From Mumia sp. ZJ1417 (lineage in GTDB: Bacteria > Actinomycetota > Actinomycetes > Propionibacteriales > Nocardioidaceae): a stretch of 64,000 bases of DNA. Positions within the stretch are counted from its first letter, which is position 1. Every line of letters begins with the position of its first letter. The notes under the pieces were generated by a model. The model was given only the letters and a program-made list of their open reading frames with translations, was not told the origin of the DNA and made no database searches. Shown piece by piece: positions 26,542 through 35,733 of the stretch. The position numbers and the translations under genes are program-made. Location: NCBI RefSeq assembly GCF_014127285.1, contig NZ_CP059901.1, forward strand, positions 1,240,001-1,304,000, in the 5' to 3' direction.

Positions 26542-26586
26542 AGTCTGCGACGGAGCGGGTGGAGGCGACTCACCCGCTGCGGGCGA
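26542..26586 (-). promoter_or_regulatory. Operator B and promoter of the 72-residue protein gene
   Basis: On the minus strand TCGCCC-GCAGC-GGGTGA (26586-26570) is followed by GTCGC, 17 nt and CAGACT (26547-26542), then six bases to the ATG. The site lies just after the stop codon of the LuxR gene. Confidence 0.7.
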
Positions 26587-26595
26587 GATCGGTGC

Positions 26596-29016
26596 TCACA
26601 AGAGGCCGACGCGCTGCGCTTTGAGGACGGCCTCACGTCGTGACTCGACGCCGAGCTTGCGATAGATCGCCCGCAGGTGAGTCTTGAGGGTGTTGCGGGA
26701 GATGAACAGCGTCGCGCAGAGCTCGCCTTGGTCGAGGGACGTCGGGAGGTATTGGAGGATCTCCAGCTCGCGGGTCGAGAGCGCGACCACGAGCTCGTCG
26801 GTGATCTCCCGATCTTTACGGAGCTCGACGAGCAGGCGCGTGACCAGGTCGCCGTGCGCGCCCACGCGGCCGTGCTCGGCCGTGAGCAGGTCGAACGCCG
26901 ACGGTCCCAGGGCGAGCCACGGCCGCCGCCACCCGTGGACCGCGGTGCTCTCGAGGGCCGGACGCAAGCGGGCCGAGGCCGCGGTGGCGTCGTCGCCCCT
27001 GTGCGCGAGCGCTGCTGCAGCGAGCAGCGTCCGTACGCGCAGGTCCTCGGGGACGTCGTGGGCGCAGTCGACCTGCTCGAGCAGCGGTCCGAGCTGCTCG
27101 CGGACACCGGTCCGCAGGGCGTCCGTGAGTGCGATCCACAACAGGTAGGGCGAGGTGTCGAGCCGCGGGTGAGCCGTACCGACCCGCTGCACCGCGTCGA
27201 CCGCCGTCGTTGTCGCGCCGGCGGACAGCAACGCCGTCACTGCGCCAAGGAGGGTATGACGTGCCACGAGCCACGTGGTCGCCCGCTGGCACTCGGCCAC
27301 CACCTCGTGCGCGGGGCGGGGCGGCTGCACCGCGCGATGACGGAAGTGCTCGGCGAGCAGGTCGAGCAGAGGCGACGGCAGCATCCCTGGGAGCTGGTCC
27401 GCCTGCCCCTGAGGGGGATCGACGCCCGCAGGGGAGCCGCGCTCGACGTCGAGCCACGCGCGGACGAGCGAGACCGATCGGGGTGGAGATCCGTCGCTGA
27501 GCCGCTCGACCTCGCCGGCGGCCTTGTGTGCATCCGCCGGGCGGCCGGCGGCGAAGGCCGCCCACATCGTCATCTCCGCGGCGGTCGCCCCCGCGCACGG
27601 TGCGTGGCGAGCCAGGCGAGAGGCGTACCGCCGGACGGCATCGACCTCGTCGAGCCTGCCGTCGGTGACCAGCAGCGCCCCGTAGACGCGCACCCACGCG
27701 CTGCGCAATCCTGCGGTCGGTGAGCCGGCGCCGAGGTCGACGGCAGGGTCCGCCGCCGCGATCCACTCCTGCGCGGCAGCGCCCTGGCCCTCGCCGAGCG
27801 CGAGCCAGCCGCGGCACAGGGCGGTCAACGTGCCGACTCGCTCGTGCGTGGGGATGTCGAGGCTCGTACGGCGTGCGGTGCGGGCGAGGGCGGCCGCCGC
27901 GCCCACGCTGTCGTCGTTGCGTGCCGCGCGCAGCGTCAGCAGGAGGCGCCCGCGCTCGTCGTCGCGGGCGAACACGGCCGGTACGGCGCTGGTCAGCGCA
28001 TCCAGCGCGCTCCAGTCGTCATCGCCGAGACTTCGGCAGGCGAGCGCGACCGCAACGTCGGCGGCGAGGTCGTCGTCATGGGCCCGCACGGCATGGCCTG
28101 CGCTCGCCTCCAGCTGATCGCGTCCGAACGTCCAGCGTCCGGCGATCTGGTGCAGGGCGTGCAAACGCGCGACAGGCTCGCGCTCGAGCTCGCTCAGGAG
28201 CAGGTGGCGCAGCATCGGGTGGTAGCGGAGGCGGCCGGTCGCGCCGTCGCGCACGACGAAGCCGACCGAGTGCGTGATCTCGCCCAGCACGTCGTAGGCG
28301 TCGGACCGGCCCGACAGGCGGCACGCGAGGGCGACGTCGAACTCCTCGGGCACCGCAGTCGCCAAGAGGAACGCGCGCACTCTGGGATCGAGGTCGGCGA
28401 CCACGTGGGCCATGAGATAGCTGCCACTCGGCGAGTAGGCACCGTCCGTCGCGAGTCCGTCGCGCGAGCGCATCGCCGTCAGCCGGACCCCGGCCGGCCA
28501 TCCGTCGGTCTCGAGGTGCATCGCCTCGGCCTGGGCGTGGTCGAGCCGGCGGCCCGACCTGGCCACGACTCGAGACAGCTCACCCAGCGAGAACGCGAGC
28601 TCCTCCGCCCGGATCTCCGACACCCGCCCGGCGAGCCGGTCAGGGTGGAGCGCGACGAGGGGGTCGACACGCGAGGCGACGACGAGGGACGCCGACGGCC
28701 CTGCGGCTCCGCAGGCCGCGGCGAACGCACTGCCCCATCCCGCGAGGTGGGCATCGTCGACGAGGACGGGGCGGCCCTCGCGCAGTGCGCAAACGACCTG
28801 CTCCCACGGCCGTGCCCGCCCGCCATCGAACGACAGGGCCTCGGGATGCTCCTGCGCCCACTGACGGAGCAGGGTGGTCTTGCCGTACCCGGTCGGAGCC
28901 GCGACAAGCGTGATCGGTCGGCGTGCGGCCCGGTCGAGCGCGCTCAGGAGTCGGCGTCGAACGACGACGCCTGCATCGTCGAACGTCCGCGCGTCCTGGT
29001 CGGCCTGCAGCGTCAC
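26596..29016 (-). CDS. STAND-type LuxR-family (MalT/LAL-like) transcriptional regulator
   Basis: An 806-residue regulator. The Walker A motif APTGYGKTTL (P41 to L49) is typical of MalT-like ATPases; the middle 500 residues are helical repeats of sensor type; the C-terminus (about 740-806) is a LuxR helix-turn-helix (LSTRELEILQYL, then LFISRNTLKTHLRAIYRKLG). Such proteins are usually class II activators switched on by ligand and ATP. The GTG at 29016 is chosen because GGGGAG lies seven bases upstream; an earlier TTG/GTG would add a tail unlike the family. It is the only regulator in the operator-linked cluster and its stop codon abuts operator B, so it is the best candidate to bind that operator. 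Confidence 0.88.
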   Translation of the reverse strand: MTLQADQDARTFDDAGVVVRRRLLSALDRAARRPITLVAAPTGYGKTTLLRQWAQEHPEALSFDGGRARPWEQVVCALREGRPVLVDDAHLAGWGSAFAAACGAAGPSASLVVASRVDPLVALHPDRLAGRVSEIRAEELAFSLGELSRVVARSGRRLDHAQAEAMHLETDGWPAGVRLTAMRSRDGLATDGAYSPSGSYLMAHVVADLDPRVRAFLLATAVPEEFDVALACRLSGRSDAYDVLGEITHSVGFVVRDGATGRLRYHPMLRHLLLSELEREPVARLHALHQIAGRWTFGRDQLEASAGHAVRAHDDDLAADVAVALACRSLGDDDWSALDALTSAVPAVFARDDERGRLLLTLRAARNDDSVGAAAALARTARRTSLDIPTHERVGTLTALCRGWLALGEGQGAAAQEWIAAADPAVDLGAGSPTAGLRSAWVRVYGALLVTDGRLDEVDAVRRYASRLARHAPCAGATAAEMTMWAAFAAGRPADAHKAAGEVERLSDGSPPRSVSLVRAWLDVERGSPAGVDPPQGQADQLPGMLPSPLLDLLAEHFRHRAVQPPRPAHEVVAECQRATTWLVARHTLLGAVTALLSAGATTTAVDAVQRVGTAHPRLDTSPYLLWIALTDALRTGVREQLGPLLEQVDCAHDVPEDLRVRTLLAAAALAHRGDDATAASARLRPALESTAVHGWRRPWLALGPSAFDLLTAEHGRVGAHGDLVTRLLVELRKDREITDELVVALSTRELEILQYLPTSLDQGELCATLFISRNTLKTHLRAIYRKLGVESRREAVLKAQRVGLL

Positions 29017-29138
29017 GGCCACACTCCCCGGTGTCACCCGTGGTGCGCACCCCCGTACGCACGTCGGCACTTGGAGGCTAGTGGCAGGTGGCCCGTCCCG
29101 CACGAGGTCTTGCACTCACGGAACGTAGGCTTGCCGGC

Positions 29139-29948
29139 GTGAACGACGCTCAGGTGATCCGCGGCAACTCCGTCCTCCCCGCTCGGCGCACGCCGATCAC
29201 GCTCCACACCGCCGACGGGCTCGAGCTCGTCGGAGAGCTCGCGCTGCCGGAGTCGCGCCAGCCCGTGGCGACGATGATCTGCCTGCACCCTCTGCCCACG
29301 CACGGCGGGATGATGGACAGCCACCTCTTCCGCAAGGCGTCGTACCGCCTCCCCGCGCTGGCGGACATCGCGGTGCTGCGCTTCAACACGCGCGGCACCA
29401 CCAGCATGCAGGGCACCAGTGGGGGAGCGTTCGACGCGGCCGTGGGCGAGCGGTACGACGTCGCTGCCGCGATCGAGTTCGCGGACTTCGAGGACCTGCC
29501 CGGCATCTGGCTCGTCGGGTGGTCGTTCGGGACGGACCTCACGCTGAAGTACGGGCTGGACGCCGAGGTGGAGGGGGCGATCTTGCTGTCGCCGCCGTTG
29601 CGCTACTCGAGCGACGCCGATCTCGACGCATGGGCTGCCGACGGCAAGCCGCTGACGGCGCTGGTGCCCGAACTCGACGACTACCTGCGGCCCGCCGAGG
29701 CCCGGGAGCGCTTCGCGCGGGTGCCGCAGGCCGAGGTGATCGCCGTCGACGGTGCGAAGCACCTGTGGGTCGGAGACACCGAGCGTGTCCTGGACGAGAT
29801 CGTGGCGCGCCTCAACCCGCGTGCCACGATCCCGCTCCCACGGACGTGGGAAGGTCCGATGGAGCGGGCCGACGCCTCAGCGTACGCAGATCGTACGGTC
29901 GCGGCGTTCGAGTCGGCCCGCCCCTCGGAAGGGCCTCAAGAGGCCTGA
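29139..29948 (+). CDS. Alpha/beta hydrolase
   Basis: A 269-residue hydrolase-fold protein. The oxyanion-side segment ATMICLHPLPTHGG near 45-58, the nucleophile elbow LVGWSFGTDLTLKYG (G-W-S-F-G) near 125-140, and the late motif VDGAKHLWVGD with the catalytic His are visible. The substrate is unknown. The GTG at 29139 is preferred because TAGGCT (29126-29131) lies seven bases upstream, fitting a leaderless gene. Its last 13 bases overlap the convergent coiled-coil gene. Confidence 0.8.
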   Translation: MNDAQVIRGNSVLPARRTPITLHTADGLELVGELALPESRQPVATMICLHPLPTHGGMMDSHLFRKASYRLPALADIAVLRFNTRGTTSMQGTSGGAFDAAVGERYDVAAAIEFADFEDLPGIWLVGWSFGTDLTLKYGLDAEVEGAILLSPPLRYSSDADLDAWAADGKPLTALVPELDDYLRPAEARERFARVPQAEVIAVDGAKHLWVGDTERVLDEIVARLNPRATIPLPRTWEGPMERADASAYADRTVAAFESARPSEGPQEA

Positions 29949-31276
29949 GAGTCCTCGTCCTCGCCCTCGGCCAGATCAGCAGCCGCGGGGCCGCCGAGCT
30001 TGGCGCGACGCACCGAACGCTCGCGCGCCGGGCGCTCGATGGCCGTGTCGTCGGCCGAATCGGCGGAGACGATCGTTGTGGCGTCGTCGGCGTTGTCGTA
30101 GTCGTCCGACTCGACGACGGACGCGGCCTCCTCGACGACGGCCTCGACCTCCTCGACGACGGCTGCGACCTCAGAGCGCGGAGTCATCACGATCGACTTC
30201 TCCGGGTCCTTGTCGAGCGAGTCGAGCCCGGCGAACGAACCGATGACCTCACGCAGCTTGGTGAGCTGACCCTTGACCGCGTCGCGCTTGGCGACCAGCG
30301 AGTCGAGCTCGTGACGCACCTCGGAGATCTGCTTCTCGGCGTCGGCGCGAGCCTGGGCCAGCGAGTGCTCGGACTGCGTCCGGGCAGTGTGCATGATCTG
30401 CTCGGCCTCACGACGCGACCGCGCGACCATGCGCTCGGACTCGGCCTTGGTCTCCTCGCGGCGCTTCGTCGCGGCGGCGATCGCCTCGCGCGCCCGCGTC
30501 TCGGCGGCCGCGGCACGCGACTCGGCGTCGGTGATCATCTTGGTCGTCTGCTCGGTCGCCACGGCGTGCGACTCGGCGGCCTCCTTGGCCATCCGCTCCT
30601 TCTCGAGCGCGAGGACCCGGCGGGCCTCGGTGAGCTCGCGATCGGCGGCCGCACGGATCTGCTCGGCCGCGCGGGTCGCGGTGAGGCGCGAGGAGCTCGT
30701 CGACTGGTTGGCGGCGAGCTCGATCTGCTCCGCCTCCCGCTTGGCCTTGGCGAGGACGTCCTCGGCCTCGGCCAGGGCGAGCGCGCGCTCGCTCTCGGCC
30801 TCGGCGAGGAGACGCTCACGGGTCTCCTCGACGTCGGCGAGCTGTACGGCGCGCAGATCGTCGGCCTCCTTGGCCGCAGCCGCCTTGATCGCGGCGGCCT
30901 CGGACTCGGCGACGCGACGCACGTCCTCGGCTTCGCGCCTCGCGCGGTCGAGCATCTCGGCCGACTGCTGCTCGGCCAGGCCCAGGAGCTCTGCCGCGCG
31001 GCCACCGAGACCCGCGTAGCTCGGCTTGTTGGCCTCCGTGACCTTACTGCGGAGCTCCGCAACCTCGGTCTCGAGTGCGCTCAGCTTCTTCTCGGCCGCG
31101 GCGGCGGCGGCGTTGGCCCGCGCGAGGTCGTCGCGGTGCTGGGCCAGATAGGCATCGACAGCGTCCTTGTCGTAGCCGCCTCGCCGCACGAGCGGAAAAC
31201 CGGCCCCCGGCGCCGGGTCGCCTGGGGTGCGCGAGAAGGAGTCGCCGTCGGAGTAGCTGCCGTGTGGGTCTGACAT
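29936..31276 (-). CDS. DivIVA-like long coiled-coil protein
   Basis: A 446-residue protein. After a Gly/Pro-rich start, residues 27-46 (FPLVRRGGYDKDAVDAYLAQ) match the DivIVA-type membrane-curvature domain. Residues 50-350 are a long Ala/Glu/Arg coiled coil with heptad-like repeats, and the last 90 are an acidic, disordered tail. Proteins of this class (Scy, FilP and Wag31 relatives) organise polar growth or the cytoskeleton in actinobacteria. The role here is inferred from layout. ATG preceded by GAAGG. Confidence 0.75.
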   Translation of the reverse strand: MSDPHGSYSDGDSFSRTPGDPAPGAGFPLVRRGGYDKDAVDAYLAQHRDDLARANAAAAAAEKKLSALETEVAELRSKVTEANKPSYAGLGGRAAELLGLAEQQSAEMLDRARREAEDVRRVAESEAAAIKAAAAKEADDLRAVQLADVEETRERLLAEAESERALALAEAEDVLAKAKREAEQIELAANQSTSSSRLTATRAAEQIRAAADRELTEARRVLALEKERMAKEAAESHAVATEQTTKMITDAESRAAAAETRAREAIAAATKRREETKAESERMVARSRREAEQIMHTARTQSEHSLAQARADAEKQISEVRHELDSLVAKRDAVKGQLTKLREVIGSFAGLDSLDKDPEKSIVMTPRSEVAAVVEEVEAVVEEAASVVESDDYDNADDATTIVSADSADDTAIERPARERSVRRAKLGGPAAADLAEGEDEDSQAS

Positions 31277-31373
31277 GAGGTGCCTTCGGTTGTAGTTCGG
31301 GGGGAGATCGCTTCGGGAAGCCTATCGCGACCTCCCCGCCGAACTCAGCCTGTCGGCGTCTCCTGATCAGCGA

Positions 31374-32711
31374 TCAGACGCCGCGGAAGCGGTTGATCTG
31401 ATCGACGTGACGCGCGCGCTTCTCCGCGTCGCGCACACCGAGGCCCTCCTCGGGCGACAGGCACAGCACACCGACCTTGCCCTGGTGTGCGTTGCGGTGC
31501 ACGTCGAGGGCCGCCTGGCCGGTCTCTTCGAGGCTGTAGACCTTCGACACAGTCGGGTGGATCATGCCCTTATCGATGAGACGGTTGGCCTCCCACGCCT
31601 CGCGATAGTTCGCGAAGTGGGAGCTCTTGATGTTCTTCAGGTTCATCCAGAGGTAGCGGTTGTCGTACTGGTGCATGTAGCCCGACGTCGACGCGCAGGT
31701 CACGATCGTCCCGCCCTTGCGTGCGACGTAGACGCTGGCGCCGAAGGTCTCGCGGCCCGGGTGCTCGAACACGATGTCGGGATCGTCGCCACCGGTCAGC
31801 TCACGGATCTTCGAGCCGAGGCGCTTCCACTCCCGCGGATCCTGCTCGTGCTCGTTCTTCCAGAACTTGTAGTCCTCGGCGGAACGGTCGATGACCAGGT
31901 CGGCGCCCATCGAGCGGACGATCTCGGCCTTCTCCGGCGACGAGACGACACACACGGGGGTGGCGCCGCCGTTGAGCGCGAACTGCGTCGCGTACGAGCC
32001 GAGGCCGCCCGAGGCGCCCCAGATCAGGACGGTGTCGCCCTGCTTCATCGCGGCGCCGTTCTTGGAGACCAGCTGGCGGTAGGCGGTGGAGTTCACCAGG
32101 CCCGGGCTGGCGGCCTCCTCCCAGGAGAGGTGACCGGGCTTCGGCATGAGCTGGTTGGCCTTGACGATCGCGACCTCGGCGAGGCCGCCGAAGTTCGTCT
32201 CGAAACCCCAGATGCGCTGCTCGGGGTCCATCATCGTGTCGTTGTGGCCGTCGGGGCTCTCGAGCTCGACCGACAGGCAGTGGGCGACGACCTCCTGGCC
32301 GGCCTTCCAGGCGTTGACACCCGGGCCGGTGCGCAGGACGACGCCGGCAAGGTCGGAGCCGACGACGTGGTACGGGAGGTCGTGGCGCTTGGTGTACTCC
32401 GACAGGCGGCCGTACCGCTCGAGGAAACCGAAGGTCGGCACCGGCTCGAAGATCGACGTCCAGACCGTGTTGTAGTTGATCGAGCTCGCCATGACCGCGA
32501 CCAGCGCCTCGCCCGGTGCCAGCTCGGGCATGGGGACCTCGTCGATGTGCAGACTCTTGCGGGGGTCCTTGTCACGCGTGGCGAGACCCTCGAACATGTC
32601 GATCTCGTCCTTGTGGACCGTGACCCCGCGATAGGTCTCGGGGATGGCGATGTTCGCGAAGTCCTCGCTCGAGGTGTCACCCGCCATGATGGCGTCGAGA
32701 ATGTGCTGCAC
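31374..32711 (-). CDS. ccr: Crotonyl-CoA carboxylase/reductase
   Basis: A 445-residue MDR-superfamily enzyme that reductively carboxylates crotonyl-CoA to ethylmalonyl-CoA with NADPH. Starting from the GTG at 32711, the four CO2-binding residues known in the Kitasatospora enzyme fall at the same numbers: N81, F170, E171 and H365. The NADPH motif WGASGGLGSYA is near 231-241. The GTG has GGAGG five bases upstream and matches the family N-terminus; a start at ATG 32762 would add 17 residues without a ribosome site. With Ecm, the epimerase and the thiolase it forms the core of the ethylmalonyl-CoA pathway, or supplies ethylmalonyl-CoA. Confidence 0.96.
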   Translation of the reverse strand: MQHILDAIMAGDTSSEDFANIAIPETYRGVTVHKDEIDMFEGLATRDKDPRKSLHIDEVPMPELAPGEALVAVMASSINYNTVWTSIFEPVPTFGFLERYGRLSEYTKRHDLPYHVVGSDLAGVVLRTGPGVNAWKAGQEVVAHCLSVELESPDGHNDTMMDPEQRIWGFETNFGGLAEVAIVKANQLMPKPGHLSWEEAASPGLVNSTAYRQLVSKNGAAMKQGDTVLIWGASGGLGSYATQFALNGGATPVCVVSSPEKAEIVRSMGADLVIDRSAEDYKFWKNEHEQDPREWKRLGSKIRELTGGDDPDIVFEHPGRETFGASVYVARKGGTIVTCASTSGYMHQYDNRYLWMNLKNIKSSHFANYREAWEANRLIDKGMIHPTVSKVYSLEETGQAALDVHRNAHQGKVGVLCLSPEEGLGVRDAEKRARHVDQINRFRGV

Positions 32712-32753
32712 GTCGTCCTCCAGGATTGAGCGGCGCGGTTGCGTTACGCGGAT

Positions 32754-32769
32754 ATTACTCATCGGTAAT
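32754..32769 (-). promoter_or_regulatory. ATTAC-N6-GTAAT palindrome upstream of ccr
   Basis: A perfect inverted repeat, ATTAC-TCATCG-GTAAT, lies 43 bp upstream of the ccr start in an AT-rich patch. It has the TTAC-N6-GTAA form common to TetR operators of acyl-CoA genes. The 230-nt gap between ccr and pxpA holds nothing else that I recognise apart from GTTACG at 32742. Confidence 0.5.
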
Positions 32770-32941
32770 CGGCCGGGGCGCGAAAAGGTGACCGACATCG
32801 CTCGCGGGCGTGGCGCGGCGTGCGTCGGTACGGCCCGGGCTTCTGGCCCTGAAGCGGCATCTCGCGCCATTATCGCTCTGCTCCGCCACCGTCCCCGGCA
32901 GGGGTAGCGTGGACCGCGCTCGTCCTCATTCAGGGAGTTCT

Positions 32942-33700
32942 GTGATCACACTCGACCTCAACAGCGACGTCGGCGAGTCCTTCGGGCGCTGGGAGCTCGG
33001 TGACGACACCGCGATCCTCCAGGTCGTCACCAGCGCCAACATCGCCTGCGGGTTCCACGCCGGCGACGCCCGTACGCTGCGCCGGAGCTGCGAGCACGCC
33101 GCCGAGAACGCGGTGGCCGTCGGTGCGCAGGTGAGCTATCGCGACCTCGCCGGCTTCGGGCGCCGTTTCATCGACATGGACCCTGAGGAGCTGGCGGACG
33201 ACGTGCTCTATCAGATCGGGGCGCTCGACGGGCTCGCCCGCGCCTCCGGCACCCGCGTGCGCTACGTGAAACCCCACGGCGCGCTCTACAACGCGACGGT
33301 CCACCATAAGACGCAGGCACGTGCGGTCGCCGAGGCCGTCCGTGCGTACGACCCGGGACTCCCGCTGCTCGGGCTTCCCGGCTCGCAGCTTCTGGAGTGG
33401 GGCACCCGCCTGGGGCTGCGGACCGTCCGCGAGGCGTTCGCGGACCGCGCGTACACGCCTGAGGCCCACCTCGTGAGCCGTACGCAGCCCGGGGCCGTCT
33501 TGATCGACCCCGACGTCGTCGCGAGCCGGGTGGTCCGGATGGTCGTCGAGGGGCGGGTCGAGACCGTCGACGGGAGCGTCGTCGACATCAGTGCCGACTC
33601 GGTCTGCGTCCACGGCGACACGCCCGGCACAGTCGAGCTCGCGCGCCGAGTGCGTGCCGAGCTCGAGGCGGTCGGCGTGACGCTCGGCGCGTTCGTCTGA
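32942..33700 (+). CDS. pxpA: 5-oxoprolinase subunit PxpA (LamB/YcsF family)
   Basis: A 252-residue subunit of the prokaryotic ATP-dependent 5-oxoprolinase, which opens pyroglutamate to glutamate. The signature [18 protein letters not shown] is at 4-21, followed by [16 protein letters not shown] and [13 protein letters not shown] start after GGGAG. First gene of a pxpABC operon. Confidence 0.95.
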   Translation: MITLDLNSDVGESFGRWELGDDTAILQVVTSANIACGFHAGDARTLRRSCEHAAENAVAVGAQVSYRDLAGFGRRFIDMDPEELADDVLYQIGALDGLARASGTRVRYVKPHGALYNATVHHKTQARAVAEAVRAYDPGLPLLGLPGSQLLEWGTRLGLRTVREAFADRAYTPEAHLVSRTQPGAVLIDPDVVASRVVRMVVEGRVETVDGSVVDISADSVCVHGDTPGTVELARRVRAELEAVGVTLGAFV

Positions 33701-33713
33701 GAGGGCGGTCGAC

Positions 33714-34343
33714 GTGTCTGTCCGGATCGTGCCGTACGGCGACCGCGCGCTGATGGTCGAGCTCGACGGGGCGGCGGAGGTTGTCGCGTGGGACGCAGCC
33801 GTGCGCGCAGCGGCACCCGACGAGGTCGCTGACGTCGTTCCCGCGGCGGCGACGCTGCTCGTGGTCGCGCGCGACGGCGCCGACCTCGCCGCGCTCACGG
33901 CCTCCTTGCGGTCGCTGCGCGTCCGGGCCGCCGACGTGGCGGCGGACGCGTCGAGGAGCGCGGAGGTCGAGATTCCCGTGCGCTACGACGGGCCCGACCT
34001 GCGCGACGTGGCGCGGATGACCGGTCTGAGCGAGGCGCAGGTCGTGCGCGCGCACACGCAGAGCGTGTGGCGGGTGGCGTTCGGGGGATTCGCGCCGGGC
34101 TTCGGCTACCTCACCGGGGGCGATCCGCGGCTGCACGTGCCGCGACGCGAGAGTGCCCGTACGGCCGTCCCGGCGGGCGCGGTCGGGCTGGCAGGGGAGT
34201 ACACGGGGGTCTACCCCCGCTCCTCGCCTGGCGGCTGGCAGCTGATCGGGACGACGGAGGCGGCGATGTGGGACCTGTGTCGCGACCCGCCCGCCCTGCT
34301 GAGGCCGGGTGCGGTCGTCCGGTTCGTGGAGGACCGGTCGTGA
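33714..34343 (+). CDS. pxpB: 5-oxoprolinase subunit PxpB (KipI-like)
   Basis: A 209-residue KipI-family subunit. The key segment AFGGFAPGFGYLTGGDPRLHVPRR (near 123-146) and the PAGAVGLAGEYTGVYPRSSPGGW segment with conserved glycines and prolines are complete. It acts with PxpC in cleaving 5-oxoproline. The GTG start is 13 nt after pxpA and the stop overlaps pxpC (GTGA). Confidence 0.92.
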   Translation: MSVRIVPYGDRALMVELDGAAEVVAWDAAVRAAAPDEVADVVPAAATLLVVARDGADLAALTASLRSLRVRAADVAADASRSAEVEIPVRYDGPDLRDVARMTGLSEAQVVRAHTQSVWRVAFGGFAPGFGYLTGGDPRLHVPRRESARTAVPAGAVGLAGEYTGVYPRSSPGGWQLIGTTEAAMWDLCRDPPALLRPGAVVRFVEDRS

Positions 34344-35194
34344 CGACGGTGCTGGAGGTGGTGCGCAGCGGCCCTCTCGCTCTCGTCGAGGACCTCGGGC
34401 GCCCCGGGCACGCCGCGATCGGCGTGGGCCGTTCGGGAGCGGCCGACCGCAGCGCGCTGCGCCTGGCCAACCGGCTGCTCGGCAACGGCGAGGAGCTGGC
34501 CGCGATCGAGGTGACCCTCGGAGGGCTCGCGCTCGTCGTACGAGGAGGCGACGCGTGGGTGGCCGTGACCGGCGCACCCGTCCCGCTCACGGTCGGGCGC
34601 CGCGCTGCCGCACCGTACGCCCCCGTGCGGGTCCGTTCCGGAGAGACCGTCCGGCTCGGGACGCCGACCAGCGGGCTCCGGTCGTACGTCGGGGTCCGTG
34701 GCGGTGTCGACGTCCCCCCGGTCCTGGGGTCACGGAGCCGCGACGTGCTCGCGGGGATCGGCCCGGAGCCGCTGGCGCCCGGCACGGTGCTGCCGGTCGG
34801 TCCGCCCCCGCAGGCGTACCCGCGCGTGGACGCGGTGCCGCAGCGTGCGTACGAGGAGATCGTCCTGCGGGTGGTCCGAGGCCCGCGAGACGAGATGGTG
34901 CGCGACCCCGACGCGCTCGTCGCCGCGGCGTGGACCGTCTCGCCCGCTGCCGACCGCGTCGGGATGCGGCTCGACGGCCGTGCGCTGACGCTGCGAGACC
35001 CGCACACGGCGATGCCCTCGGAGGGTGCGTACCGCGGGGCGGTCCAGGTGCCGCCGAGCGGCCAGCCGGTGGTGTTCCTCGCTGACCACCCGGTCACCGG
35101 GGGATATCCGGTGGTCGCTGTCGTGACCGACGCCGACGTCGACCGTGCCGCGCAGGCGCGCCCCGGTCAGAGGGTCACGCTGCGCTGGGCCTGA
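34340..35194 (+). CDS. pxpC: 5-oxoprolinase subunit PxpC (KipA-like, biotin-dependent carboxylase-like)
   Basis: A 284-residue KipA-family subunit. Its start reads LEVVRSGPLALVEDLGRPGHAAIGVGRSGAAD and the C-terminal part has LDHP-type ADHPVTGGYPVVAVV. The family aligns with a C-terminal part of urea carboxylase, but here it is the third 5-oxoprolinase subunit. GTG start overlapping the pxpB stop by four bases. Confidence 0.92.
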   Translation: MTTVLEVVRSGPLALVEDLGRPGHAAIGVGRSGAADRSALRLANRLLGNGEELAAIEVTLGGLALVVRGGDAWVAVTGAPVPLTVGRRAAAPYAPVRVRSGETVRLGTPTSGLRSYVGVRGGVDVPPVLGSRSRDVLAGIGPEPLAPGTVLPVGPPPQAYPRVDAVPQRAYEEIVLRVVRGPRDEMVRDPDALVAAAWTVSPAADRVGMRLDGRALTLRDPHTAMPSEGAYRGAVQVPPSGQPVVFLADHPVTGGYPVVAVVTDADVDRAAQARPGQRVTLRWA

Positions 35195-35209
35195 GATGAC
35201 GGCGGAGCG

Positions 35210-35650
35210 TCAGTGGGCGGTGTCGGTCTTGGCCGGCTCGACGAGCTCGACGAGGATGCCGCCGGCGTCCTTCGGGTGGACGAAGTTCACGCGGCTGTCG
35301 GACGTGCCGCGGCGCGGCTGGTCGTACAGCAGGCGCATCCCGCGGTCGCGCAGGGTCTGGGCGACCGCCTCGATGTCGGTCACCCGGTAGGCGAGCTGCT
35401 GGATGCCCGGCCCGTTGCGGGTGAGGAACTTGGCGATCGTCGACTCGTCGGAGAGCGGCGCGAGGAGCTGGATGCGCTGGTCGGTGTCGCCGATGGCGAG
35501 CATCGCCTCACGCACCCCCTGCTCCTCGTTGATCTCCTCGTGCACCGAGTGCAGGCCGAAGACGTTCGCGTAGAACTCGAGGGCCTCGTCGAGGTCGGGC
35601 ACGGCGATGCCGACGTGGTCGATGGCGATGAGGAGGTGTTCGGGAACCAT
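35210..35650 (-). CDS. mce: Methylmalonyl-CoA (ethylmalonyl-CoA) epimerase
   Basis: A 146-residue VOC-fold enzyme that interconverts the 2R and 2S forms of methylmalonyl-CoA and, in this pathway, ethylmalonyl-CoA. Metal ligands are in the segments IDHVGIAVPDLDEALEFY (His), QLAYRV and the terminal VELVEP (Glu). It would link the Ccr product to Ecm, which needs the other isomer. TATCGT (35658-35663) seven bases upstream suggests leaderless transcription. It is divergent from the thiolase gene, an order also seen in M. tuberculosis (Rv1322A-Rv1323). Confidence 0.92.
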   Translation of the reverse strand: MVPEHLLIAIDHVGIAVPDLDEALEFYANVFGLHSVHEEINEEQGVREAMLAIGDTDQRIQLLAPLSDESTIAKFLTRNGPGIQQLAYRVTDIEAVAQTLRDRGMRLLYDQPRRGTSDSRVNFVHPKDAGGILVELVEPAKTDTAH

Positions 35651-35733
35651 GCGGGGCACGATAGGACACGAGGGCCCCGCGCGGCGCCTGGCCGTCCAGC
35701 CTGTGACCTTCCTCACCGAGGGGGTAGCCGATG

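Noticed and set aside
29034-29039. Half operator TCACCC upstream of the LuxR gene as proof of autoregulation
   Set aside because: The second half-site is absent at the 5-nt spacing and no -10 lies at the expected distance.
29017-29115. A 33-residue N-terminal extension of the LuxR regulator
   Set aside because: The segment has no family similarity, and GGGGAG sits at the right distance from GTG 29016.
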